DNA of 64,000 nt, taken from assembly GCF_014490725.1 (NCBI RefSeq), contig NZ_JACOQL010000002.1, positions 310,001 through 374,000 on the forward strand. The letters are read 5' to 3'. This document shows positions 9,273 through 18,199 of this stretch, in pieces. Positions within the stretch are counted from its first letter, which is position 1. Every line of letters begins with the position of its first letter. The DNA comes from Paracoccus amoyensis (lineage in GTDB: Bacteria > Pseudomonadota > Alphaproteobacteria > Rhodobacterales > Rhodobacteraceae). The position numbers were made by a program, and so were the translations under genes. Below the pieces are notes generated by a model. The model had not been told where the DNA came from and did not search any database. It saw only the letters and a program-made list of their open reading frames with translations.

Positions 9273-9394
9273 TGCGAATCCTCTGGCTGGTCAGGCAGGT
9301 GCAGTCATGGACGCCCTGCGTAACGGCAGCGTGACCGAAGCGGTTTTCGCTGTCTATAGCAACTTTGGGTTGTGGGGGCTTGACCTGCGCCGCC

Positions 9395-10507
9395 CTAGCC
9401 CAGCTGACCATCCGGCTGGAAGAAATGCGACAAGGGCAGCGCGGCTGCACCCAGAACGCGGGCGTGACGGCCCATGCTGCCCTCGATCACCTCTGGCCGG
9501 TCAATTCCGGCGGCGGGCATGCGTTCGAGGGCATTGCGGGTTTCCTGAACCAGCCGCGCACGGGTAGCTGAGGGCACCGCGCCGTCAATCACGACAAGGG
9601 GAAGATCGACCAGCGCCACGGCAGACAGCGCCGCAAAAGCCAGCGCCCGCCCGGCATCGGTCGCCCATTCCGCCTCGATGCTGTCCGGCACGTCCCAGCC
9701 GGCATCGTCAGGGGGCAGCACATGGCCCAAGCGACGCTCAAGATCCGATACGGATGCGATGTCCAGCAACTGTTTGCCGTCAGCAAGGGGCATGGACCCC
9801 AGTGCCCCGGCATTGCGTTGCGGACCAAAACGCAACTTGCCATCCATGACAATGCCGCCGCCCGCGAAATGCGCTACATACAGATGAAGGAAATCGGGTG
9901 GCAGGCCCTTGCGGCCAAAGATCAGTTCCGCCCCGCAAGCGGTTGTCGCGTCATTTTCCAGAAAGACCGGAAATGGCAACTGCGGTGCCAGATCATCGCG
10001 CAGATTGCGGCCATGCCATTCGGTCATCTCGGTGCCCCAATCCCACAGATGAAACGGCGCGGCGATTCCCAGGCCCGCGATCTGCGCATGAGGTTTTTCG
10101 GCAAGACTGGCTTGAAAGGTGGCGAGTCCGTGCCGCGCGAAGGTCAGCATGTGATCGGGCTGCGGAAAGGCATAAAGCTCTTGCCGGTGGATTCTGACCT
10201 GCCCAGTGAAATCCACAAGTGCCAGTTCGGCTAACCTGCGGCCCAGCTTCAGGCCAACGAACCATGCGCCGTCAGGTGCCAGCGATAGCGGCGTTGACGG
10301 TTGCCCGACACGGCCGCGAACAACGTTTTCCTTTCCCAGAAAATTGCTGGATATCAGCTTTCTGGTCAGGTTCGTGATGGCCTGTGCCGACAATCCCGTT
10401 GCCTGCGCCAAAGCTGCGCGGGCCATTGGGCCGTGCCTGCGGATCAACGACAGGATCAATCGCTCATTCCGGCTGAGCGTCCCGGCATCACTGGTGTCCT
10501 GCGGCAT
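9395..10507 (-). CDS. frcR: ROK family transcriptional regulator of the fructose operon
   Basis: A 370-residue ROK repressor. The N-terminal winged helix spans about residues 10-65 (NERLILSLIRRHGPMARAAL, then LSAQAITNLTRKLI). The sugar-kinase-like ROK domain follows, with GLGIAAPFHLW and the FLENDATTACGAEL segment. It lacks the full kinase motif set, as usual for regulators. It is divergent from frcBCAK, the arrangement known for FrcR in Sinorhizobium. GGGAGGA precedes the start. An AATCAA-N5-TTGATT palindrome in the shared promoter is the obvious candidate operator. The assignment to fructose rests on context. Confidence 0.8.
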   Translation of the reverse strand: MPQDTSDAGTLSRNERLILSLIRRHGPMARAALAQATGLSAQAITNLTRKLISSNFLGKENVVRGRVGQPSTPLSLAPDGAWFVGLKLGRRLAELALVDFTGQVRIHRQELYAFPQPDHMLTFARHGLATFQASLAEKPHAQIAGLGIAAPFHLWDWGTEMTEWHGRNLRDDLAPQLPFPVFLENDATTACGAELIFGRKGLPPDFLHLYVAHFAGGGIVMDGKLRFGPQRNAGALGSMPLADGKQLLDIASVSDLERRLGHVLPPDDAGWDVPDSIEAEWATDAGRALAFAALSAVALVDLPLVVIDGAVPSATRARLVQETRNALERMPAAGIDRPEVIEGSMGRHARVLGAAALPLSHFFQPDGQLG

Positions 10508-10532
10508 GATTTCCGTCCTCCCGGTTCTTATT

Positions 10533-10557
10533 AATCAAGCAAATTGATTTATTGACA
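10533..10557 (+). promoter_or_regulatory. frcR-frcB intergenic operator and -35 element
   Basis: AATCAA (10533-10538) and TTGATT (10544-10549) form a 6+6 base palindrome with a 5-base spacer. A consensus TTGACA (10552-10557) follows and reads towards frcB. The palindrome abutting the -35 box fits repression by FrcR. The matching -10 (near 10575) is weak. Confidence 0.5.
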
Positions 10558-10631
10558 AGTGAAAACTTCTGGTGCTTGTTTGACGACAACGCGGACCAGA
10601 GGAATCCGCTTGCAGAGGAGGAGAGTTACAA

Positions 10632-11660
10632 ATGACCATGAAATCCCTATTGCGCTTGTCGCTGGCTGCGTCCGCGCTTGCCATGACCGCAGGGCTGGCT
10701 CAGGCGCAAGAGCCGGTAAAGGCCTGCCTGATCACCAAGACCGACATCAATCCCTTCTTCGTGAAGATGAAAGAGGGCGCCGCAGCCAAGGCAGAAGAGC
10801 TTGGGATCGAGCTGATGACCTTTGCGGGCAAGATCGACGGCGATCACGAAACCCAGCAACAGGCGATGGAAAGCTGTATCGCGGCGGGTGCGAAGGGCAT
10901 TCTGATCACCGCGTCGGACACCAAGGCCATCGTGGAAAGCGTCCAGCAGGCCCGCGATGCAGGCATTCTGGTCATTGCACTGGATACGCCGCTGGACCCG
11001 ATTGATGCCGCAGATGCAACCTTTGCCACCGACAATTACGAGGCGGGGCGTCTGATCGGCGCCTGGGCTGCTGGCAAGCTGGGCGATGCGGCGGCGGATG
11101 CCAAGATCGCCTTCCTGGACCTGTCGCAAAGCGCCCCATCGGTTGATGTGCTGCGCGATCAGGGCTTCATGGAAGGCTTTGGCATCGACGTGAAGGACAA
11201 GGCCCGGATCGGGGATGAGGATGATCCGCGTATCGTCGGCCACGAAATCACCTCGGGGAACGAGGAGGGGGGCCGTCAGGCGATGGAAGCCCTGATGCAA
11301 AAAGATCCCGGGATCAACGTGGTTTATACCATCAACGAACCGGTCGCTGCGGGCGCCTATGAGGCGCTGAAATCCTTTGGGATGGAGGGCAAGGCCCTGA
11401 TCGTTTCGATTGATGGCGGCTGCCCTGGCGTGCAGAACGTCAGCGAAGGCGTGATCGGCGCGACATCGCAGCAATATCCGCTGCAAATGGCCGCCATGGG
11501 GATCGAGGCCATTGCAGCTTTCGCCGCCGATGGCACCAAGCCCGCCACCAGCGAAGGGCTGGATTTCACCGATACCGGCGTGAATCTGGTCACGGATGAG
11601 CCGGTCGAAGGCGTGCCTTCGATCAGCGTCGCGGATGGAACCGCGCAATGCTGGGGCTGA
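10632..11660 (+). CDS. frcB: Fructose-type sugar ABC transporter periplasmic binding protein
   Basis: A 342-residue periplasmic binding protein of the ribose/fructose class (Peripla_BP_4 type). The N-terminus [18 protein letters not shown] then GLAQAQ is a Sec signal peptide. The body has the expected [15 protein letters not shown] start, the [15 protein letters not shown] hinge strand and [11 protein letters not shown] strong AGGAGGAG lies upstream. It captures sugar for FrcC/FrcA. The gene order regulator-binding protein-permease-ATPase-kinase matches the Sinorhizobium frc locus, which imports fructose and also takes ribose and mannose. Substrate is therefore inferred from synteny. ATG at 10638 is an alternative start. 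Confidence 0.88.
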   Translation: MTMKSLLRLSLAASALAMTAGLAQAQEPVKACLITKTDINPFFVKMKEGAAAKAEELGIELMTFAGKIDGDHETQQQAMESCIAAGAKGILITASDTKAIVESVQQARDAGILVIALDTPLDPIDAADATFATDNYEAGRLIGAWAAGKLGDAAADAKIAFLDLSQSAPSVDVLRDQGFMEGFGIDVKDKARIGDEDDPRIVGHEITSGNEEGGRQAMEALMQKDPGINVVYTINEPVAAGAYEALKSFGMEGKALIVSIDGGCPGVQNVSEGVIGATSQQYPLQMAAMGIEAIAAFAADGTKPATSEGLDFTDTGVNLVTDEPVEGVPSISVADGTAQCWG

Positions 11661-11685
11661 CCCGCATCGTCTGAACGATTGATCC

Positions 11686-11707
11686 GACGGCGGCACCCGC
11701 CGCCGTC
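11686..11707 (+). promoter_or_regulatory. Hairpin between frcB and frcC
   Basis: GACGGCGGC (11686-11694) pairs perfectly with GCCGCCGTC (11699-11707) around a 4-base loop, in the gap after the binding-protein gene. No U-tract follows. It probably stabilises the frcB message and lowers read-through into frcCAK. Confidence 0.55.
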
Positions 11708-11736
11708 CTTATCCCCACATCTGGAGGCAGAGGCCC

Positions 11737-12792
11737 ATGTCCGACACCCCTGATCCCGTGGTCGAGCGCGACCGGTCCGAGGCCGTTGCATCCTTCGAAC
11801 ATCATGCCCGCGGGCCGCTGGACCGGTTGCAGCATTTCCTGCACCGTTATCCCACCATGGTGCCGGTGATCGTGCTGGTGCTGTCGCTGATCGCCTTTGG
11901 GCTGATCGCGCCGAATTTCTTCTCTGCGTTCAACCTGTCACTGATCATGCAACAGGTCGCCGTTGTCGGCACATTGGCGGCTGCGCAATCGCTGGTTATC
12001 CTGACGGCAGGCATCGATCTGTCGGTCGGTGCGGTCATGGTGATGATTTCGGTCATCATGGGGCGGCTATCGATCGAGTTCGGTGTCCCGGTGCCACTGG
12101 CGATCCTGATCGGCCTTGGCTGCGGGTTGATGACCGGAGGTCTGAACGGCTTTCTGGTGACGCGGCTGAAACTGCCGCCGTTCATCACAACGCTTGGAAC
12201 ATGGAATATTTTCCTTGCATTGAATTATTATCTGTCCGGGCGTGAAACCATCCGCAGCCAGACCCTGGACGCCGAGGCGCCGCTGCTGAAACTGTTCGGC
12301 GAACGGTTCAATCTGGGCGGTGCCGTGCTGACATGGGGGGTGGTCCTGATGTTGGTTGTCTTTGCGGTGCTTTGGTATGCGCTGAACAAGACCGCTTGGG
12401 GCAGGCGGGTCTATGCCGTGGGTGACGATCCTGAATCGGCGGCCTTGGCCGGTATCCAGACCAACCGCATCCTGATGTCGGTGTATATGGTGGCCGGCTT
12501 CATCTGTGCCTTGGCCGCGTGGTCGTCAATCGGGCGCGTCGGATCGGTCAGCCCGACCTCATTCTTTGAATCGAACCTGGAATCAATCACCGCCGTGGTG
12601 ATCGGGGGGATTTCCTTGTTCGGGGGCCGCGGATCGATCCTTGGGCCGCTGATCGGGGCGATCATCGTGGGTGTTTTCAATTCGGGCCTGCGCCTTGCCG
12701 GGGTCGATGTGCTTTGGCAGCTGTTCGCAACCGGCTGGCTGATCATCGTCGCCGTTGCCGTGGACCAATGGATCAGAAAGATTTCGTCATGA
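11737..12792 (+). CDS. frcC: Fructose-type sugar ABC transporter permease
   Basis: A 351-residue inner-membrane permease of the RbsC/FrcC class. A polar N-terminal tail of about 40 residues is followed by roughly nine hydrophobic segments. Family signatures include SLVILTAGIDLSVGAVM near residue 87 and VVIGGISLFGGRGSILG near residue 290. It forms the membrane channel with FrcA. TGGAGG precedes the ATG. Its stop overlaps the frcA start by 4 bases, indicating coupled translation. Confidence 0.9.
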   Translation: MSDTPDPVVERDRSEAVASFEHHARGPLDRLQHFLHRYPTMVPVIVLVLSLIAFGLIAPNFFSAFNLSLIMQQVAVVGTLAAAQSLVILTAGIDLSVGAVMVMISVIMGRLSIEFGVPVPLAILIGLGCGLMTGGLNGFLVTRLKLPPFITTLGTWNIFLALNYYLSGRETIRSQTLDAEAPLLKLFGERFNLGGAVLTWGVVLMLVVFAVLWYALNKTAWGRRVYAVGDDPESAALAGIQTNRILMSVYMVAGFICALAAWSSIGRVGSVSPTSFFESNLESITAVVIGGISLFGGRGSILGPLIGAIIVGVFNSGLRLAGVDVLWQLFATGWLIIVAVAVDQWIRKISS

Positions 12793-13562
12793 CCGAACCG
12801 CTTTTGACAGCCCGCAATCTGGTCAAACGCTATGGCCGCGTGACCGCGTTGGATCATGCCGATTTCGACCTGTATCCGGGCGAGATCCTTGCCGTGATCG
12901 GCGATAACGGTGCCGGAAAATCCAGCCTGATCAAGGCGATTTCCGGCGCGGTGCAACCGGATGAGGGCGAAATTCGGCTGGACGGCAAGCCGGTCAGCTT
13001 TGCCAGCCCGCTGGATGCCCGGAAGGCCGGGATCGAGACGGTGTATCAGACACTGGCCCTGTCACCCGCCCTGTCGATCTCGGACAACATGTTCATGGGC
13101 CGCGAAATTCGCAAGGAAGGTATCATGGGCCAATGGTTCGGGATGCTGGACAAGGCAAAAATGGACCGTTTTGCGCGTGAAAAACTGACTGAACTGGGCC
13201 TGATGACCATTCAGAACATAGGCCAGCCGGTGGAGACGCTGTCGGGCGGTCAGCGGCAGGGCGTGGCGGTGGCACGTGCGGCGGCATTTGGCAGTCGCGT
13301 CATTATTCTGGACGAACCAACCGCCGCGCTTGGTGTCAAGGAAAGCCGCCGGGTGCTGGATCTGATTCTTGACGTCAGATCGCGGGGCATCCCGATCGTG
13401 CTGATCAGCCACAACATGCCGCATGTGTTCGAGGTGGCCGACCGGGTGCATATCCACCGTCTTGGCAAGCGGCTGGCTGTCATCGATCCGAAAGAGCACA
13501 GCATGTCGGATGCCGTGGCCTATATGACCGGGGCCAAGGTGCCCGAAGGTGTGGCGGCATGA
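12789..13562 (+). CDS. frcA: Fructose-type sugar ABC transporter ATP-binding protein
   Basis: A 257-residue ABC ATPase that powers the FrcBC importer. Walker A is GDNGAGKSSLIKAI near residues 38-51, the signature is LSGGQRQGVAVARA, and Walker B is VIILDEPTAALG. It has a single nucleotide-binding domain, unlike the duplicated RbsA form, which matches FrcA. The start at 12789 is chosen because ATGA overlaps the frcC stop. A longer in-frame start at 12714 would add arginine-rich residues translated from frcC sequence. The stop overlaps frcK in the same way. Confidence 0.9.
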   Translation: MTEPLLTARNLVKRYGRVTALDHADFDLYPGEILAVIGDNGAGKSSLIKAISGAVQPDEGEIRLDGKPVSFASPLDARKAGIETVYQTLALSPALSISDNMFMGREIRKEGIMGQWFGMLDKAKMDRFAREKLTELGLMTIQNIGQPVETLSGGQRQGVAVARAAAFGSRVIILDEPTAALGVKESRRVLDLILDVRSRGIPIVLISHNMPHVFEVADRVHIHRLGKRLAVIDPKEHSMSDAVAYMTGAKVPEGVAA

Positions 13563-14212
13563 CCGTTGCAGGGGGGCGCCGCCCCCCGTCCTTCGGACTC
13601 CCCCCGGGATATTTTGACACAGAAGATGGGCAGGGTTTGATCGGGCGGATCAACGCTGTGCCGGGGGAACGTGTCTTGGTTGCCGTTGCCGGGGCGCCCG
13701 GATCGGGGAAATCCACCTTGGCCGAGGCTTTGGTGGATCAATTGTCCGACGCTGTGCTGGTGCCGATGGACGGGTTTCATCTGGATGACAGCGTGCTGGA
13801 GCGACGGGGATTGCGGCATCGCAAAGGCGCGGTTGAGACTTTTGATGCGGATGGTTTTCAAACCATGGCCGCGCGATTGGAACAGCCGGGGCGCGAGGTG
13901 ATTTATCCCGTGTTCGACCGCAGTCGGGAACTGGCCGTTGCGGGGGCGGGCGTCGTGGCCCCGGCAAGCCGGGTGGTGGTGATCGAAGGGAACTATCTGC
14001 TTCTGGATCAGGCACCGTGGAACCGGGCGCGATATGATCTGACGGTGTTTCTGGAGGTTCCAGAGGCAGAGCTTGCGCGCCGTCTGACCGCGCGTTGGCG
14101 GGGTTTTGGCAAGGATGAAGCAGCGGTGGCCGCGCATCTGGCGAATGATCTGGCGAATGCGCGGTTTGTGACCCGGCAGTCCCGTCCGGCGAATGTGATC
14201 CTGCGCGGCTAG
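13559..14212 (+). CDS. frcK: FrcK-like nucleoside/sugar kinase with a repeat-derived N-terminus
   Basis: A 217-residue P-loop kinase of the uridine kinase/pantothenate kinase-like group that accompanies frc operons. Walker A is GAPGSGKSTLAEA near residues 45-57, followed by MDGFHLDD and VVVIEGNYLLLD, as in this family. The ATG overlaps the frcA stop. Residues about 4-20 (AGGRRPPSFGLPPGYF) are encoded by a GC-rich palindromic element and put the P-loop about 20 residues further in than usual. The stop codon interlocks with that of the convergent nitrate reductase gene (CTAG at 14209-14212), leaving no room for a terminator. The phosphorylated substrate is not known. Confidence 0.8.
   Translation: MTVAGGRRPPSFGLPPGYFDTEDGQGLIGRINAVPGERVLVAVAGAPGSGKSTLAEALVDQLSDAVLVPMDGFHLDDSVLERRGLRHRKGAVETFDADGFQTMAARLEQPGREVIYPVFDRSRELAVAGAGVVAPASRVVVIEGNYLLLDQAPWNRARYDLTVFLEVPEAELARRLTARWRGFGKDEAAVAAHLANDLANARFVTRQSRPANVILRG
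13571..13617 (+). repeat. Rhodobacteraceae-type GC-rich intergenic repeat inside frcK
   Basis: A run of G, a CG-rich centre and a run of C, then CGTCCTTCGGACTCC and CCCCGGGATATTTTGAC, matches from memory the palindromic element scattered between genes in Rhodobacter and Paracoccus genomes, which typically ends in GGGATATTT. Here it lies in frame within the first 20 codons of frcK rather than between genes. Confidence 0.6.
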
Positions 14213-16824
14213 GACATGGCCGAGGCGAGCAGGGTTTTCAATTCGGGGCGGCAGGAGCCGCAATTGCTGCCCGCACCAAGCGCCTTGCCGATATCTTCGA
14301 CCGAGACCAGTTTTTGCGTCGCGATGCTGTGCAGGATCGTCTTGGCGCCGATGCCAAAGCAGGCGCAGATCAGCGCACCTTCATCCGCACGGCCTTCGCC
14401 CGGACGACCGGCCAGGATCTCGCCACCGCAATCGCCCCCCAGGGCGGTGGCAAGGTGACTGCGCGACAGGGCGACCGGATCTGGCGACACGAACAGGGCA
14501 GCCATCAGCCGCGCATCCTCGAGGAAGGCCATGCGGATGATACCGCGCCTGTTGTCGCGAACGACCAGCGGATCGGCATCGGTGCCAAAAAGATCGGCTG
14601 CTTCGGCAAGCCATTCATCCGGGGCTTTGATGCCGGCCAGTTCGGCTTGATAGCCCGCAGGCAGGGTCGCGCAAGCCCAATAATCACTTCGTGGGTTCAA
14701 GGGTTTGGCCGAAACCGCGAAGCCATACCAGCTGGCGGCGAAGGGGCGGATCGCGACAGTCGCCGATTTTGACGCGGGCTGGCCGGACAACGGGTCGACA
14801 GAGGCGGGAACCAGTGCACCGACGCGCCCCGTGGGGGCGGTTTCGCCGGTCCAGTGAATGGGGGCGAAGGGTTGGCCCGGTGCGACGCGGTCGGTAATCA
14901 GAACGCGCAGGATGGCGCGGCCATGCGGGTTTGTCACCTCGGCCAAAGCGGCGGGGGCGAGGCCCAGTTTTTCGGCATCACGCGGGTGAATTTCCAGAAA
15001 AGGCTCGGCGATATGTCGCGACAGACGGGGCGCCAATCCCGTTCGCGTCATCGTATGCCAATGATCGCGGACGCGGCCCGTGTTCAGGCGGAACGGGAAT
15101 TCCGGGCTGAGGGTGGCGGGCCTGCGCGGTGTGATGGGCAGCATCCGGGCTTTGCCGGATGGCGTGTGGAACGCGCCATCGCCAAAGAAGCGACCACCCC
15201 GACGGCTTGCTGATTGCGGCCACAGGAATGGCTGCATCGCCGCGTATTGGCCTTGGGTGATCTCGGCATGGTCCGAGATGTCGAAATCGCGTCCCAACCG
15301 TCCTGCGATCCCGGAAAGCGCTGCATGTTCCGCGAAGATCTGGGCGGGATCGTTCCAAGAAAAAGCATCACGCCAGCCCATGCGCTGACCGACCTGCGCC
15401 AGAATACGCCAATCGTCGCGGGCCTGTCCTGCGGGCGGCAATGTCCGACGCTGGCGGCTGATCCGGCGTTCGGAATTGGTGACTGTGCCGTCCTTTTCCG
15501 CCCAGCCGGTTGCGGGCAGCAGGACATGGGCCAGCCGCGTCGTGTCGGTGTCCGCGATCATGTCCGAGACGACGACGAAATCGCAGCCCTTGATCGCGCG
15601 GTCGACGCGGTCGGCTTCGGGCATCGACGCGGCGGGATTGGTGCAGATGATCCACAGGGCCTTGATCTGTCCCGTTTCTACCGCGCGGAACATATCGACC
15701 GCTTTCGGGCCGGGTTTGTCGGCCATCCGGGGGGCGTTCCAGAAGGTCTGGACAGCGTTGCGGTGATCGACATTTTCGATATCCAGATGGCAGGCCAGCA
15801 TATTGGCAAGGCCGCCGACCTCGCGCCCGCCCATGGCGTTGGGCTGGCCGGTGACGCTGAACGGACCCATGCCGGGGCGGCCAATGCGGCCGGTGGCCAG
15901 ATGGCAGTTCAGGATCGCGTTCACCTTATCCGTGCCGCTGTCTGATTGGTTGATCCCTTGCGAATAGACGGTCACGACCTTTTCGCTGCGGGTCCACAAG
16001 TCCAGAAAGCGAATCAGGTCCGCATGGGTCAGCCCGGTCGAGAAGGGCGGCGTTTCGCGGGCAGCGGATAACGCCTGGGGCAGACCATCGACATTGCGGA
16101 TGAAATTCGCGTCGATCAGGCCGCGCTGGTCGATTTCGGCCAACAGCAGGTTGAACAGCGCCGCATCGGCCCCCGGATCAAGTGCCAGATGCAGGTCTGC
16201 GATATCGCAGGTCGCCGTGCGGCGCGGATCGACCACGATGACCTTGATACCTCGTGCCTGACGCGCGGCGGCAAGCCGTTGATACAGCACCGGGTGGCAC
16301 CAGGCGAGGTTCGAGCCGACCAGAACCACGGTATCGGCTTTCTCGAAATCGTCATACAGGCCCGGCACGGTATCGCTGCCGAAGGCGCGTTTGTGACCCG
16401 CCACGGAAGAGGCCATGCACAGCCGGGAATTGGTGTCGATGTTCGCGCTGCCGATGAAGCCCTTCATCAGCTTGTTGGCGACATAGTAATCTTCGGTCAG
16501 CAACTGCCCCGAGACGTAGAAGGCCACGGAATCAGGGCCGTGCTTTGCAATCGTCTGGCCGAACCGCTTTGCGACCAGATCAAGCGCCTTGTCCCAGCCA
16601 GCCTTGCGCCCGTGGATATGCGGGTCCAGCAACCGCCCCCGCAGGCCCACCGTTTCGCCAAGCGCTGCGCCTTTGACACAAAGCCGACCCTTGTTTGCGG
16701 GATGGTCGGGGTCGCCCTCAATTGCAAGCCCGCCATCGGCCAGGGGGGTCGCCAGAACACCACAGCCGACGCCGCAATAGGGGCAGGTCGTCCGTATCGG
16801 CTTGGTCGCGGGCTGCATGCTCAT
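14209..16824 (-). CDS. nasC: Assimilatory nitrate reductase, molybdopterin catalytic subunit
   Basis: An 871-residue cytoplasmic molybdoenzyme reducing nitrate to nitrite (nasC in Paracoccus naming, nasA elsewhere). The N-terminal 4Fe-4S motif CPYCGVGC is followed by GRLCVKG. Molybdopterin-binding landmarks include SRLCMASSVAGHKRAFGSD and VTGQPNAMGGREVGGLANM. The C-terminal 60 residues form a BFD-like [2Fe-2S] domain with CACFGIG and SNCGSCRPELK, an extra electron-entry site found in Nas-type enzymes. Electrons probably come through the Rieske-type NasG/NirD protein encoded upstream. It is the last gene of the nas operon, 12 bases after the FNT gene. Confidence 0.93.
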   Translation of the reverse strand: MSMQPATKPIRTTCPYCGVGCGVLATPLADGGLAIEGDPDHPANKGRLCVKGAALGETVGLRGRLLDPHIHGRKAGWDKALDLVAKRFGQTIAKHGPDSVAFYVSGQLLTEDYYVANKLMKGFIGSANIDTNSRLCMASSVAGHKRAFGSDTVPGLYDDFEKADTVVLVGSNLAWCHPVLYQRLAAARQARGIKVIVVDPRRTATCDIADLHLALDPGADAALFNLLLAEIDQRGLIDANFIRNVDGLPQALSAARETPPFSTGLTHADLIRFLDLWTRSEKVVTVYSQGINQSDSGTDKVNAILNCHLATGRIGRPGMGPFSVTGQPNAMGGREVGGLANMLACHLDIENVDHRNAVQTFWNAPRMADKPGPKAVDMFRAVETGQIKALWIICTNPAASMPEADRVDRAIKGCDFVVVSDMIADTDTTRLAHVLLPATGWAEKDGTVTNSERRISRQRRTLPPAGQARDDWRILAQVGQRMGWRDAFSWNDPAQIFAEHAALSGIAGRLGRDFDISDHAEITQGQYAAMQPFLWPQSASRRGGRFFGDGAFHTPSGKARMLPITPRRPATLSPEFPFRLNTGRVRDHWHTMTRTGLAPRLSRHIAEPFLEIHPRDAEKLGLAPAALAEVTNPHGRAILRVLITDRVAPGQPFAPIHWTGETAPTGRVGALVPASVDPLSGQPASKSATVAIRPFAASWYGFAVSAKPLNPRSDYWACATLPAGYQAELAGIKAPDEWLAEAADLFGTDADPLVVRDNRRGIIRMAFLEDARLMAALFVSPDPVALSRSHLATALGGDCGGEILAGRPGEGRADEGALICACFGIGAKTILHSIATQKLVSVEDIGKALGAGSNCGSCRPELKTLLASAMS

Positions 16825-16836
16825 GGCCTTACCCCT

Positions 16837-17687
16837 TTATTCGGCGGGAATGGCGGCGGGCTGTGCCGCGATGTCGCCGTCCCGGCCCAGCTCTGGCGAG
16901 GTTTTGTAATGCGTGGCATAGATCATCGCGCCGACAAAGGTCAGCCCGCCTACCAGATTGCCCAGAACGGTCGGGATTTCGTTCCAGATCAGATAGTCGG
17001 CGATGGTGAAATTGCCGCCCAGCAGCAGGCCCGCAGGGAACAGGAACATGTTCACGATGGAATGTTCAAAGCCCATATAGAAGAACACCAGAATGGGCAT
17101 CCACATGGCAATGACCTTGCCGGAAACGCTGGTGGACATCATCGCCGCGACGACGCCGGTCGATACCATCCAGTTGCACATGACCGCGCGGATGAACAGC
17201 GTCAGCATCCCCGCCGCGCCATGGGCGGCATAGCCAAGCGTGCGGCCCTCGCCGATATGGCCGATCTTTTCGCCGACGGCATTCGGCGCCTCGGACCAGC
17301 CGAAGGTGACGATGATGGCCATGAAGATCGCAACCGTGAACGCGCCCGCGAAATTGCCGCAGAAGACAAGGCCCCAGTTGCGCATGACCCCCTTGACGGT
17401 GACGCCGCGACGCTTGTCGATCAGGGCCAGGGGCACAAGGGTGAAAACCCCGGTCAGCAGATCGAAACCCAGAAGATACAACATGCAAAAGCCGACCGGG
17501 AATAACAGCGCACCGATCAGCGGGTCGCCGGTATTGACGGTGACGGTGACAGCAAATGCGGCCGCCAGTGCAAGGATCGCCCCGGCCATAAGGCTCGGAT
17601 CAGCGTGTCCTTGGTGGACATGAAGACCTTCGCCTCGCCTGCATCGATCATCTTCTTGGCGAAGTCATTGGGCGCGACGTATGACAT
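16837..17687 (-). pseudogene. nasH: Formate/nitrite transporter (FNT) family nitrite channel, frameshifted
   Basis: Two frames together encode a complete FNT channel. The first 32 codons (start 17687, MSYVAPNDFAKKMIDAGEAK, ending TLIRA) are in one frame. The remaining 250 residues (MAGAILALAAAFAVTV onward, from 17589) are in another, offset by one missing base near 17590-17592. An intact gene would encode about 283 residues, normal for FNT proteins, with six membrane segments; GFEHSIVNMFLFPAG and YLIWNEIPTVLGNLVGG are family motifs. It corresponds to nasH of Paracoccus and would move nitrite. AAAGGAA precedes the first ATG. Whether the lesion is real or a sequence error is open. A product starting at 17589 would lack the N-terminal helix and most of the first membrane segment. 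Confidence 0.8.
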
Positions 17688-17723
17688 GCGGATTTCCTTT
17701 CTCAGCGGGCCAGAGTGGGGGTT

Positions 17724-18191
17724 TTACCAGTTGGCGTATTCCAGATATTTGCCTGACATGGTCAGTTTGACCCGATCCCCTTTGGGATTCGGCTCGCGTT
17801 CGATATGCATCGAGAAGTCGATGGCCGACATGATGCCATTGCCGAATTCTTCGTTGATCAGGGCCTTCAGCGTCGGGCCATAGACGCCGACGATCTCGTA
17901 GAAACGATACAGGCAGGGATCGGTCGGCACCGTTTGGGTCCAGACCTTCAAGGGGCTTTCGGTCAGACCCTCGATGGCAGTTTCGGGCAGGCCCAGAAGG
18001 TCGGCGAACAGGCGGGCCTTGTCAGCGGGAAAGGCGTTCATTCCGGTGGCTGCTGAATGGGTCCAGACCGGCGACATGCCGATGGCTTCGGCAATATCGA
18101 CCCAGCCAAGCCCCGCGCGTTTCTTGGCGCGCAGGATCATGGCAGTCAGATCGTCGCGGCTCAGGTCCTGAATCGTCATCTTGTTCATCAT
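17724..18191 (-). CDS. cynS: Cyanate hydratase (cyanase)
   Basis: A 155-residue enzyme that converts cyanate and bicarbonate to ammonia and carbon dioxide. The N-terminal helix-turn-helix-like region (GLGWVDIAEAIGMSPVW) and the C-terminal catalytic domain (CLYRFYEIVGVYGPTLKALI, EEFGNGIMSAIDF) are typical, with the active-site Arg, Glu and Ser visible (YRFYE, GIMSAIDF). Length matches cyanases. It lies 8 bases after nirD and 36 before the FNT gene on the same strand. It is therefore part of the nas operon, adding cyanate to the nitrogen sources handled. GGGA lies close upstream of the paired ATG codons. Confidence 0.93.
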   Translation of the reverse strand: MMNKMTIQDLSRDDLTAMILRAKKRAGLGWVDIAEAIGMSPVWTHSAATGMNAFPADKARLFADLLGLPETAIEGLTESPLKVWTQTVPTDPCLYRFYEIVGVYGPTLKALINEEFGNGIMSAIDFSMHIEREPNPKGDRVKLTMSGKYLEYANW

Positions 18192-18199
18192 CGTCCCTT

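Noticed and set aside
6417..9323. Two long plus-strand open frames (489 and 478 codons) opposite the nuclease
   Set aside because: Their Ile/Gly/Asp/Arg-rich products are the complement of the repeat-rich nuclease domains; no motifs and no ribosome-binding sites.
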